The position numbers and the translations under genes were made by a program. A DNA stretch of 64,000 bases from an uncultured Brevibacillus sp. (lineage in GTDB: Bacteria > Bacillota > Bacilli > Brevibacillales > Brevibacillaceae), in NCBI RefSeq assembly GCF_947502445.1, contig NZ_CANMZW010000002.1:124001-188000 (forward strand). The letters are read 5' to 3'. The notes beneath the pieces are model-generated. The model was given only the letters and a program-made list of their open reading frames with translations. It was not told where the DNA came from and made no database searches. Positions within the stretch are counted from its first letter, which is position 1, and every line of letters starts with the position of its first letter. Positions 9,687 to 17,221 of the stretch are shown in pieces.

Positions 9687-10123
9687 GGCTTCAGTGGTGG
9701 GGAGGAAAGAGGTATTCGAAGCGTTAAAGAACATGTCTTGTTCAATCATGTGTGGAGGTTCTATTTTTAGAGGACAACAGAGCATTTTTCAGGGCTATAG
9801 GCATCGAGCAGTTCGCTAAAAAATAGAAGCGTCCTTTGGAGCAGCACTCAAAGGTTCTTTAAGAAATCTTTGCAAACTAGCCCCAAAATACAAAGCTGCT
9901 GATGAGGAAAGAGGAGAAAACAGCGAAAGATCTTTGGGATACCAACCGAGGCGCAGAGGAAAAAACGAAACACGCCTTTAAGCGTCCACCTCTGAGAGAC
10001 CCCTTGAATCATCCACTTTGGACGCGGTTTCGTTTTTTCCTCGGAGCTGGGCTCGGACACTCCTAGCTAGTATCCCTAGAAGCTAGAGCGTTTTCTCCTC
10101 TTTCCTCCCCTCCACCAAAAGCC
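9687..10123. repeat. 437-nt self-complementary element: structured RNA or palindromic repeat
   Basis: No credible gene lies between pepF and the ugd terminator. Instead there is a nested set of inverted repeats. Perfect arms are 9904-9921 with 10090-10107 (18 bp), 9936-9942 with 10070-10076 (7 bp), 9956-9971 with 10027-10042 (16 bp) and 9982-9988 with 10019-10025 (7 bp), forming a rod of about 204 nt. A second arm is made by 9724-9732 with 9854-9862 and by 9759-9770 with 9816-9828 (one extra A). An outer closing stem pairs 9687-9712 with 10097-10123, including 14 consecutive pairs, and competes with the 18-bp stem. It could be a large non-coding RNA or a miniature inverted-repeat element; the coding strand is unknown. 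Confidence 0.6.
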
Positions 10124-10146
10124 TCGATTAACGTTCTTATTCGGCA

Positions 10147-10186
10147 AGAAAAAAAGCTGAGCTCTTCCGGTTTGGAAAAGTCAGCT
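10147..10186 (-). terminator. intrinsic terminator of the spore-glycan cluster
   Basis: AGCTGACTTTTCC pairs with GGAAGAGCTCAGCT (one bulge), followed by a T7 run on the minus strand. The hairpin includes the ugd stop codon. Confidence 0.88.
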
Positions 10187-11467
10187 TCTGCCCACGCCTG
10201 TATAGTGAAAGCCTGCTTCCCTCACTTCTTTCACCGGCCATGCATTTCGACCATCAAAAAGTGCTGGATAAGCCATATTCGCATAAATTTCATCCCAAGG
10301 CAGCTGAACACATTCCTTCCACTCCGTTACGAGCAAAGCGGCGTGAGCACCCAGGCAAGCTTCTGCAGGGGTACCGAAATACGAAACGCCTGGAAAAAGC
10401 TTTTGAACTGCAGGAGATGCAATCGGATCGTAAGCGCGAATACTGGCCCCGCAACGTTGCAATTCCTCGATGATCGCAAGTGCCGGCGCTTCCCTGATAT
10501 CATCGGTATCAGGCTTAAAGGCTAAACCGAGTAAAGCTATTTGTTTACCTTTCAGCTCAGGAATTGCTTTTTTCACTAACTGTAAAAACCACAAGGGCTG
10601 GGTCCGGTTGATCTGGCGTACTTTATCTAAAAGGTTCAGGGAAACGCCTTGTTCCTGCGCGAGCTGAAGCAAAGCAATCGTATCCTTTGGAAAACAGGAC
10701 CCCCCATAGCCTACACCTGCACGTAAAAAATCGGGTCCGATTCTGCTATCGAGTCCCATGCCGTGGGCAACAGTCAAAATATCCGTGCCAAGTACAGAGC
10801 TTAATCGTGCAAGCTCATTCATAAAGGAAATCCGTGTTGCTAAAAAGGCATTGGAGGCATATTTGATCAGCTCTGCATTGGCCCTTGTCGTCAAGACGCG
10901 CGGCGCAGCAACTCCGTCATATAAACGCTCCATGACAGCCTTGGCTTCCTCATGATTTGCCCCGATGACAACTCGAGAAGGCTGCAATGCATCTACGAGA
11001 GCATTGCCTTCACGTAAAAACTCGGGATTTGACACGACAAAAAGCGATTGGCAGTCCCCCAATAAACTAGCAACTCGATCTCCTGTCCCTACTGGAACCG
11101 TGCTTTTTATGATCACCGTACGAGCACGTGGTACACTGCGGTGCATCTTCCCGATTTCGGATACAGATGCCAGCAAATACGACAAGTCGGCTGTCCCATC
11201 GGCAGATTCCGGTGTTCCGACACAAACAAAAAGAACTTCTGATTCCTTTGCTTCGAGCAGATCTGTCGTAAATGTCAAGACCCCTTGTTGCAGGACTGCA
11301 GCGAGCGCCTCCTCCAGTCCCGGCTCGTAGATGGGTGACTGACCTTGCCTTAGCATCGCTATTTTCGCCTCGACAAGGTCGATTCCCACAACCTCATGAC
11401 CATGCATGGCCAAAGAGACTGCCGTCGTCAAGCCTACATAACCGGTACCGATAACGGCAACTTTCAT
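10181..11467 (-). CDS. ugd: UDP-glucose 6-dehydrogenase
   Basis: Oxidises UDP-glucose to UDP-glucuronate with two NAD+. The 428 residues match the family length. The N-terminal NAD fold starts VAVIGTGYVGL, and the catalytic cysteine is C258 in GVGYGGSCFPKD, with K202 in ELIKYASNAF. It is the last gene of the cluster that begins at 17084, 12 bases after the preceding glycosyltransferase. In B. subtilis the analogous ytcA-ytcB-ytcC genes are transcribed with ytdA and serve the spore envelope. The order here (dehydrogenase, glycosyltransferase, epimerase, nucleotidyltransferase) is similar, which supports a spore-surface glycan role rather than teichuronic acid, but this is inference. Confidence 0.95.
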   Translation of the reverse strand: MKVAVIGTGYVGLTTAVSLAMHGHEVVGIDLVEAKIAMLRQGQSPIYEPGLEEALAAVLQQGVLTFTTDLLEAKESEVLFVCVGTPESADGTADLSYLLASVSEIGKMHRSVPRARTVIIKSTVPVGTGDRVASLLGDCQSLFVVSNPEFLREGNALVDALQPSRVVIGANHEEAKAVMERLYDGVAAPRVLTTRANAELIKYASNAFLATRISFMNELARLSSVLGTDILTVAHGMGLDSRIGPDFLRAGVGYGGSCFPKDTIALLQLAQEQGVSLNLLDKVRQINRTQPLWFLQLVKKAIPELKGKQIALLGLAFKPDTDDIREAPALAIIEELQRCGASIRAYDPIASPAVQKLFPGVSYFGTPAEACLGAHAALLVTEWKECVQLPWDEIYANMAYPALFDGRNAWPVKEVREAGFHYTGVGRS

Positions 11468-11479
11468 TGTTTCACCTCA

Positions 11480-12553
11480 TCATTTTTTCATCACGCGCAA
11501 ATACAACTCTTCCAATTTGGCCCGTTGCTTGTTGATATCGTGGTTTTTTTCCACTTTCTCTCTCGCACGTGAGACGATTTCTGCCCATTCATTTCGCTGC
11601 GACAGAACGTGGCTGATCATCTTCGCCAATTTTGTAGGGGAGCGCTCTGGTACAAGGTATCCTGTCTGCTGGTTTTCCACCAATTCCGGAATACCTGAAT
11701 GATAGGTAGAAATGACTGGACGTCCAGACGCCATCGCTTCCATCAACACATTGGGAATCCCCTCTTGATCGCCATTTCGTGCTGTCTTGCAAGCGATGAC
11801 AAATAAATGACATCTCGCCAGCTCGTGCTGCACTTCTCGATGTGGCAATGCCCCCTTAAAGACAACCCGTTTGCCCAAGCTATATTTTTTTACAAGTCGC
11901 TTCAGCTTTTTTTTCTGATCCCCTTCACCGACGATGATCAGCTTAGCTCCCGGATGTGACTTATGAATCTGGCAAAACGCCTTGATTAGGGTGTCCATTC
12001 CTTTTTTTTCAGTCAGCCTGCCAACACTCAGCAGTCGGAATTCGCCGTTCTCAACAGGCTGCGCGGGCAGCATCGGGAATTTTCGCAAATCAATCCCCGA
12101 ACGAACAAGCGTAATTTTTCTCGCTGGGCAGCCCAAGCGGATGAGTCGTTTTTTCATGTGGTTACTTACAACAGTAAAAGCTTTTCCCCGTCGAAAAAGG
12201 CGCTTCAAAGCCCGTCGGTACACCGGATTTTCTCTGACCCTTTTGGTCGCATCAAATCCGTGGAAAGACGTAATCAAGGGCAGCTTCGTTTTTCTCGCAT
12301 AAGGCAACATTTCCAAGCCAGCCGGCCCAAAACGGGCGTGCAAGCATTTTATTTTTTTTCGTCTCAACCATGTGGAGAGGCCGGTCATACGCTTGCGCAC
12401 ATAGACCGGCGAGTATGGAAACTGTTTTCGATTAAATGGTCGTTGTCTCGTCAACACCATCGTTTTGACCTGACGATGTCCAATCAATTGCTCATAAATA
12501 AAGGTTTCGCTCTTAGGGAGAAACTTTCTTCGATAAACGAGGACCCGATGCAT
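11480..12553 (-). CDS. GT4-type glycosyltransferase
   Basis: A cytoplasmic GT-B fold glycosyltransferase of 357 residues that transfers a sugar from a nucleotide donor. The C-terminal donor domain has LLSVGRLTEKKGMDTL near residue 190 and the EX7E-type motif in QEGIPNVLMEAMASGRPV near 280. The N-terminus begins MHRVLVYRRKFLPKSETFIY, a pattern seen in cell-wall and capsule glycosyltransferases. It lies between the epimerase and ugd in the same operon. Donor and acceptor are unknown, though UDP-glucuronate or an epimerised product from the neighbouring genes is a reasonable guess. Confidence 0.9.
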   Translation of the reverse strand: MHRVLVYRRKFLPKSETFIYEQLIGHRQVKTMVLTRQRPFNRKQFPYSPVYVRKRMTGLSTWLRRKKIKCLHARFGPAGLEMLPYARKTKLPLITSFHGFDATKRVRENPVYRRALKRLFRRGKAFTVVSNHMKKRLIRLGCPARKITLVRSGIDLRKFPMLPAQPVENGEFRLLSVGRLTEKKGMDTLIKAFCQIHKSHPGAKLIIVGEGDQKKKLKRLVKKYSLGKRVVFKGALPHREVQHELARCHLFVIACKTARNGDQEGIPNVLMEAMASGRPVISTYHSGIPELVENQQTGYLVPERSPTKLAKMISHVLSQRNEWAEIVSRAREKVEKNHDINKQRAKLEELYLRVMKK

Positions 12554-12574
12554 AGGGCTGTCCTCCTGTATATG

Positions 12575-13528
12575 TCATGGTCCCTTTCTTTGCGAACGCA
12601 TATCAGCTAACTGTTGGCGTAAACCATCCTCCAATGACACCTTTGGGTGGTATCCCAAACGGCTTTGTGCTAGAGTGATATCCGCACAAGTGCGCTTCGA
12701 ATCTCCTGCTGGGCCGCTCTGATACACAATTTGTGGGGTCGTGCTGAGTAACCCACCCATGATACTTAATACATCAATGAGCTTTATTTCACGATCACCG
12801 CCAACATTGAATATTTCCCCTGGAGCTGCATGCTTGGCAGCTAGCAAGTTCGCCTCTACCGCATCAGTCACATAGGTGAAGTCCCTCGTCTGCTGGCCGT
12901 CACCAAATACTGCCACCGATTCTCCCTTCATCAGTTGACGGAAAAAACGGTGAAATGCCATATCAGGCCGCTGTCTCGGGCCGTAGACCGTGAAGTACCT
13001 CAGCATCGTTATGGGTAACCCGAATGCTTTCACATAAACCAAGCAAATTTGCTCCATCGCTTCCTTCGTCATTCCATACGGGGATACGGGACGAAGCGGT
13101 GCTCCCTCATTTGTATAAGAGCCTTGCATCGTTCCATAGACAGAGGATGAAGAGGAGACGACTACTACAGGTGGTTTAGGGAGCTGTAGACAAGCCTCCA
13201 GTAAAAATTGCGTTGCCAAAATATTATGGCTGACATAATCGGTAAAAGCCTTACCCCAACTATTTCGTACACCTGGAAGGGCGGCTAGATGATAGACAAC
13301 ATCAACCCCATCTAGCCAATCCTCCCAGCGTTGTGCTTGCAGCATAGTCGAGTGAAAGGTAAAGGCTGGGCGATTCCCGATCTCTGCCAAATTACGAAGC
13401 TTCGCAGCCACATCGTAATTGTCCACAAACCCATCAATTCCGATGACTGTTACTCCGTCATTCAACAAGCGCTGAGTCAAATGAGACCCGATAAAACCGG
13501 CACAACCGGTAACAAGCGCTTTTGTCAT
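12575..13528 (-). CDS. NAD-dependent nucleotide-sugar epimerase
   Basis: An extended-SDR sugar-nucleotide epimerase or dehydratase of 317 residues. GCAGFIGSH near residues 8-16 binds NAD, and Y151-x3-K155 in SPYGMTKEA is the catalytic pair, with SSSSSVYG supplying the serine region. It resembles UDP-glucose/UDP-glucuronate 4-epimerases and B. subtilis YtcB. Given ugd in the same operon, UDP-glucuronate to UDP-galacturonate is one possible reaction. The stop overlaps nothing downstream, but its start overlaps the end of the preceding GT2 gene by 4 bases, indicating translational coupling. Confidence 0.9.
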   Translation of the reverse strand: MTKALVTGCAGFIGSHLTQRLLNDGVTVIGIDGFVDNYDVAAKLRNLAEIGNRPAFTFHSTMLQAQRWEDWLDGVDVVYHLAALPGVRNSWGKAFTDYVSHNILATQFLLEACLQLPKPPVVVVSSSSSVYGTMQGSYTNEGAPLRPVSPYGMTKEAMEQICLVYVKAFGLPITMLRYFTVYGPRQRPDMAFHRFFRQLMKGESVAVFGDGQQTRDFTYVTDAVEANLLAAKHAAPGEIFNVGGDREIKLIDVLSIMGGLLSTTPQIVYQSGPAGDSKRTCADITLAQSRLGYHPKVSLEDGLRQQLADMRSQRKGP

Positions 13529-14328
13529 CGACGTCGCCGCCTCACTTTCTTCAGCCGTTTGATTACCAGATATCCATTTTTATACCCGTAAACTGCTTTG
13601 TACTTTTTCCCCCATCGTTTCAAATAATGCTTGAACGTTTTTTTCCGGAGGTGGTTGCGTCTACGCTTCATTTTGTTGTCAGTCAGCTGTCCACGGTGTT
13701 TTGTCCGGTTATACAGCTTGCGATTAATAAATCGAACCCGGTACTTTTCGATTAAACGCAGGACGATTCGTCTATCCTCCATAATTCTACCTTCGTATTT
13801 ATCAGACGTATCCCAGCCTCCTACTTCGTGCAGGGCGGCTACCCGGTAGCAACGAGGAGCGACCATCCAGCGGTTGTACTTTAAAAACTGATATTTGTTG
13901 CGGAAATGCTTGTGTTTGACCAGAAACGGGTTGTAGTACTTTCCCCGCTTCACTCGCCAAATTTTTATGTTTCCGTAAAACAATGCCGTGCTTTTTTTGC
14001 TTTTGTTGATGTACTTCTTCAAAATCGCCAAGGTTCGCTTTGGCAACCAATCATCGGAATCCAGCTGAACGAGGTAGGGTGTATCTACCATGGACAGTGC
14101 TTGGTTCATCACTTTGGATATCCCGGAATTTTTCTCCATGCGATAGTACACGATGTTTGGATGAAAGAGATACTTTTCCACCTTTTGCCTCGTTCTGTCC
14201 GTCGATGCATCATCCATGATCAACAGCTTCCAGTCCTTCGAGGTTTGCTTCAGGACACTTCTGATTGCTTTGCGGATAAACGAAGCACGATTATAGGTTG
14301 GGATCACAACAGTAAAGGTCGGAATCAT
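13525..14328 (-). CDS. GT2 family glycosyltransferase
   Basis: A 267-residue GT-A fold glycosyltransferase. The N-terminus TFTVVIPTYNRASFIRKAI is the family signature, followed by DDASTD near residue 40 and the metal-binding DSDD (QLDSDDWLP) near 94. A further MEDRRIVLRL segment near 180 may supply the catalytic base region. The C-terminus is extremely basic (many K/R, ending RRRRR), suggesting contact with membrane phospholipid or a polyanionic acceptor. It overlaps its neighbours by 4 bases on each side, so it is translated within the polysaccharide operon. Substrates are unknown. Confidence 0.9.
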   Translation of the reverse strand: MIPTFTVVIPTYNRASFIRKAIRSVLKQTSKDWKLLIMDDASTDRTRQKVEKYLFHPNIVYYRMEKNSGISKVMNQALSMVDTPYLVQLDSDDWLPKRTLAILKKYINKSKKSTALFYGNIKIWRVKRGKYYNPFLVKHKHFRNKYQFLKYNRWMVAPRCYRVAALHEVGGWDTSDKYEGRIMEDRRIVLRLIEKYRVRFINRKLYNRTKHRGQLTDNKMKRRRNHLRKKTFKHYLKRWGKKYKAVYGYKNGYLVIKRLKKVRRRRR

Positions 14329-15371
14329 GGCTCCTCCCTCTTCACAGCTGGAATGCGGATTGATGATTTGTCACTCAAAATAATCACGCCACTGCTATCA
14401 CTAGAATGACCCTCTAAATTGGAGGAACGCCCGAATACACTATCGCTCACTTTCCAGGTGACATCCTGCAAGGAGCTGTTTTCAAGAAGAATGCTATTCT
14501 CTATATGCGTACAATTTTTGAGATGAACACCATCTTGAATCGAAACAAATGGGCCTAAACGGCAATTTTCAATTTTGCACCCTTTCCCGATTAATACCGG
14601 GCCGACAATTTCACAATTGACTACACTGGTTTCATCGCCAACCTGGTGAGTAACACCCAAATCCCGGGTCAGTACCCATCGGTTAGCCTCCAGCCAACGA
14701 TCTATGGTTCCCACATCCGAATACTTGCCACTTGTAACGGCATGAGCAATATGAAAACCGCGATCAATCAAAGACTGAATCGCATCCGTGATCTCATATT
14801 CACCACGGCTGGATGGCTGGAGTGTAGCAATCGACTCAAAAATGGGTTTGGTAAACAGGTATGCGCCAATAACCGCCAGATTGCTCTTCGGCTGCCGGGG
14901 TTTTTCCTCTACTGAGACCAGACGCCCTTCCTGTACTTCGGCGATCCCATAATCCTGTGGTCTCTCCACTTCACTTAGCATCACAACACCGTCTGAATTT
15001 TCTTCGGAAAACGCACGCTTCAGCCCGTGCAGCGAATCCATCAACAAGTTATCACCAAGTAACAAGATAAACGGTTCGTCTTGCAAGAACGGTTGCGCCA
15101 AATGGACGGCATGAGCTATTCCCAGCGGTTCCTCCTGTTCAATAAACGTAATGGCAGCCCCGAATTGACTACCATCACCTACGAGTGGAGGAATCTGCAC
15201 TTGAGAAGGGTGAATGACGATCCCGATGTCATGGACACCCACTTCACGCAATTTGCGGATGCAATAGTGTAATACCGGATGATTGGCCACAGGGAGGAGG
15301 GTTTTCGGTTGCGAATAGGAGAAGGGGTGCAGTCGCGTACCACGTCCAGCACACAAGATTAACCCTTTCAC
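14325..15371 (-). CDS. sugar-1-phosphate nucleotidyltransferase (RfbA/YtdA-like)
   Basis: Forms an NDP-sugar (probably dTDP- or UDP-glucose) from NTP and sugar 1-phosphate. I place the start at the GTG at 15371, which has GGGGAG 8 bases upstream and begins directly before KGLILCAGRGTRLHP, the nucleotide-binding signature; upstream in-frame codons look non-coding. The 348-residue product has the pyrophosphorylase domain (about 1-235) and a C-terminal left-handed beta-helix domain (IGPVLIGKGCKIENC and following hexapeptide repeats), as in long-form glucose-1-phosphate thymidylyltransferases. It overlaps the following GT2 gene by 4 bases. Confidence 0.88.
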   Translation of the reverse strand: MKGLILCAGRGTRLHPFSYSQPKTLLPVANHPVLHYCIRKLREVGVHDIGIVIHPSQVQIPPLVGDGSQFGAAITFIEQEEPLGIAHAVHLAQPFLQDEPFILLLGDNLLMDSLHGLKRAFSEENSDGVVMLSEVERPQDYGIAEVQEGRLVSVEEKPRQPKSNLAVIGAYLFTKPIFESIATLQPSSRGEYEITDAIQSLIDRGFHIAHAVTSGKYSDVGTIDRWLEANRWVLTRDLGVTHQVGDETSVVNCEIVGPVLIGKGCKIENCRLGPFVSIQDGVHLKNCTHIENSILLENSSLQDVTWKVSDSVFGRSSNLEGHSSDSSGVIILSDKSSIRIPAVKREEP

Positions 15372-15493
15372 AAGTATCACTCCCCAGTTGTGCTCTGCGA
15401 TACTTATAAGGTATGCGTACCTTGGTTTCTGGACAGGGCAGACGTCCACACAGAAGAAAGAAAGGGCAACAACCTATAGGCCGATAGTGTTTC

Positions 15494-16672
15494 TCATCCG
15501 ATCTTTTGAAGTGGCTGGTTTCCCAGATCTCGTTTTGTTACTGCATTTTCAAATACTTTTAGATAGCCTTGTGCGGTTGCGTACCAGGAAAACTGTCTAG
15601 CTCGCATTAGCGCCTGTTTTCCCATTTCCGTGCGAATATGGGGGGCGCTCCATAATAGCTCCCAAATGTTTGGCAGCTCTTTGCTCCATTCTTTAGGAGG
15701 TATTAAGAAGCCGCTTCCCTGGTGGGTCACTACCTCCTTGATCCCGCCACGTGGGGTAGAAATAACGGGCTTACCCGATGCCATGGCTTCCAGATTCACT
15801 CGGCAAAAAGCTTCTTTCCAAACTGACGGAGTCGCAACGATATCCCCGACTTGATAGTAGAGTGGCATTTTTGCGCTGGGGACAAAATTGACGAACTTTA
15901 CTTTGTCACCTAGTGGTTTGGCCAGCTTCTTCAGCTCTTTCACATACGGGTTTAACCGATTGCTCCCGTATCCTGTACCGCCGACGATGACCAGGCGAGC
16001 CAATGGATCTTTTTCGCTAACCTGCCGGAATGCTTTAAGAAGGACGTGCACTCCTTTTCCGCGCATCAGTCTTCCAGCGTAAAAGAGAACACGATCCTCT
16101 ACCTTGAGACCGATTTGCTTGCGTAGCTTTTTGATCGAATAGTGAAGCTTTGCTACTTGATATGGAGAGACATCGACCCCGAGATGAACCGCATGGATTT
16201 TGTGTGCAGGAATACGGCTTGTTTTTATAAAATGCTGCCGCAAAAATTCGCTGTTAGTGAAAAAGCCTGACGCCTGACGCACAACCTTTTTCATCTTTTC
16301 CTTGCTAATCATCGCGGTAGAGCCATATACATGTGAATGCATGTTGACGAACACAGGGATTTTGGGAAAATGACGCTTGAGTGCAAGCACATACGTCGGT
16401 CTATTTTCCACGAGAATGACATCTGGCTTGTGCTTGCGCATATGCTTGATAATCTTTTGCAAATACGGAGTCGGACCATTATATGCAAAGCGAATGAACT
16501 CTCGATTTTCTTCCACAGAAGATTTTGGATAAGTGGCGCACTTGCGGGTATAGATCGTCACCTGATGCTCGGGATCAAACATCTTGGTCACTTCGTCAAT
16601 ATCGTGCTCCACCGAGCTGCCATTGACTGGGGGTACCGAGAATGGCCCGGGACTAATTATGGCGATGTTCAT
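15494..16672 (-). CDS. GT4-type glycosyltransferase, CotSA-like
   Basis: A 392-residue GT-B fold glycosyltransferase. The N-terminus (IAIISPGPFSVPPVNGSSVE) carries the glycine/serine loop seen in GT4 enzymes such as spore coat protein CotSA. The donor domain has VLFYAGRLMRGKGVHVLL near residue 205 and the EX7E region WKEAFCRVNLEAMASGKPV near 295. The start overlaps the end of the upstream coiled-coil gene by 20 bases. A 122-base gap separates it from the nucleotidyltransferase, with no clear terminator. Substrates are unknown; a role in spore glycan assembly is inferred from the SigK-like promoter. Confidence 0.9.
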   Translation of the reverse strand: MNIAIISPGPFSVPPVNGSSVEHDIDEVTKMFDPEHQVTIYTRKCATYPKSSVEENREFIRFAYNGPTPYLQKIIKHMRKHKPDVILVENRPTYVLALKRHFPKIPVFVNMHSHVYGSTAMISKEKMKKVVRQASGFFTNSEFLRQHFIKTSRIPAHKIHAVHLGVDVSPYQVAKLHYSIKKLRKQIGLKVEDRVLFYAGRLMRGKGVHVLLKAFRQVSEKDPLARLVIVGGTGYGSNRLNPYVKELKKLAKPLGDKVKFVNFVPSAKMPLYYQVGDIVATPSVWKEAFCRVNLEAMASGKPVISTPRGGIKEVVTHQGSGFLIPPKEWSKELPNIWELLWSAPHIRTEMGKQALMRARQFSWYATAQGYLKVFENAVTKRDLGNQPLQKIG

Positions 16673-17084
16673 TCCGCTCGATCTCCCACTCCTTTTTCAG
16701 GGAAAGGACAACCTGATACAGGTATTGCATTTCTTTTTTCTGACTTTCCTCCGCTTCCTTCCACTTCTTTTCCCATGCCGCTACTGTCTCTTTTAAAGAA
16801 GCAACTTCCTGCTCCAAATTTTGTAGCTCTTCACTTGTCGCTACATCCGTCTCGCGCATGATGATCTCGAAGGAAGGCTCTAGCACCAATTCCGGTTTTG
16901 TATCGGGAGCTGCCTCCTGCTGGGCTTCTCCTTCCTGTACGGTTACCTTTATCTCTGCTTCCGACGGCTTCTCTACTGGCCTCACGATTGAAATACGCTC
17001 TACAGCTTCATCGACAACATAAGTACCAGAGAAGACACCAGGTGTTACCCAGTGAGGTAAATCCCCTTTTTTTCTTTTTTCCAC
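16653..17084 (-). CDS. coiled-coil protein at head of the spore-glycan operon
   Basis: A 143-residue soluble protein that I do not recognise. The start is a GTG at 17084, 8 bases after AGGAGGGG. Residues 1-50 are short hydrophobic and polar strands (LPHWVTPGVFSGTYVVDEAV), residues 50-80 are acidic/Ala-Pro rich, and residues 85-140 form a probable coiled coil (EELQNLEQEVASLKETVAA followed by further heptads). It is the first gene after a SigK-type promoter and overlaps the following glycosyltransferase. It might be a coat scaffold or a chaperone for the enzymes, but nothing in the sequence settles this. Confidence 0.72.
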   Translation of the reverse strand: MEKRKKGDLPHWVTPGVFSGTYVVDEAVERISIVRPVEKPSEAEIKVTVQEGEAQQEAAPDTKPELVLEPSFEIIMRETDVATSEELQNLEQEVASLKETVAAWEKKWKEAEESQKKEMQYLYQVVLSLKKEWEIERNEHRHN

Positions 17085-17119
17085 AAGACATTCCCCTCCT
17101 GCAACTTGAATCTACATGA

Positions 17120-17147
17120 TATGGTATGACAGTCGCGGAGAATAGGT
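17120..17147 (-). promoter_or_regulatory. SigK-type promoter for the spore-glycan operon
   Basis: The minus strand reads AC-N17-CATACCATA, an exact fit to the B. subtilis SigK consensus (AC, 16-17 bases, CATANNNTA). The -10 is the complement of 17120-17128 and the -35 AC is 17146-17147. Predicted transcription would start about 25-30 bases before the GTG of the coiled-coil gene. Confidence 0.6.
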
Positions 17148-17172
17148 ACGTGTAGGAGCTGGTTTGGTGGAA

Positions 17173-17209
17173 AGAAAAAACACAAGCCTGCATACGAGAG
17201 GCTTGTGTT
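17173..17209 (-). terminator. intrinsic terminator of the EPS operon
   Basis: A 10-bp ACACAAGCCT/AGGCTTGTGT stem is followed by T6 on the minus strand, 13 bases beyond the hydrolase stop. It separates the EPS operon from the SigK-type promoter that follows. Confidence 0.9.
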
Positions 17210-17221
17210 TCCGGTTACTTC

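Noticed and set aside
9848-10060. A 70-codon minus-strand frame inside the palindromic element
   Set aside because: It runs through both arms of the inverted repeat, has no ribosome site and a translation without pattern.
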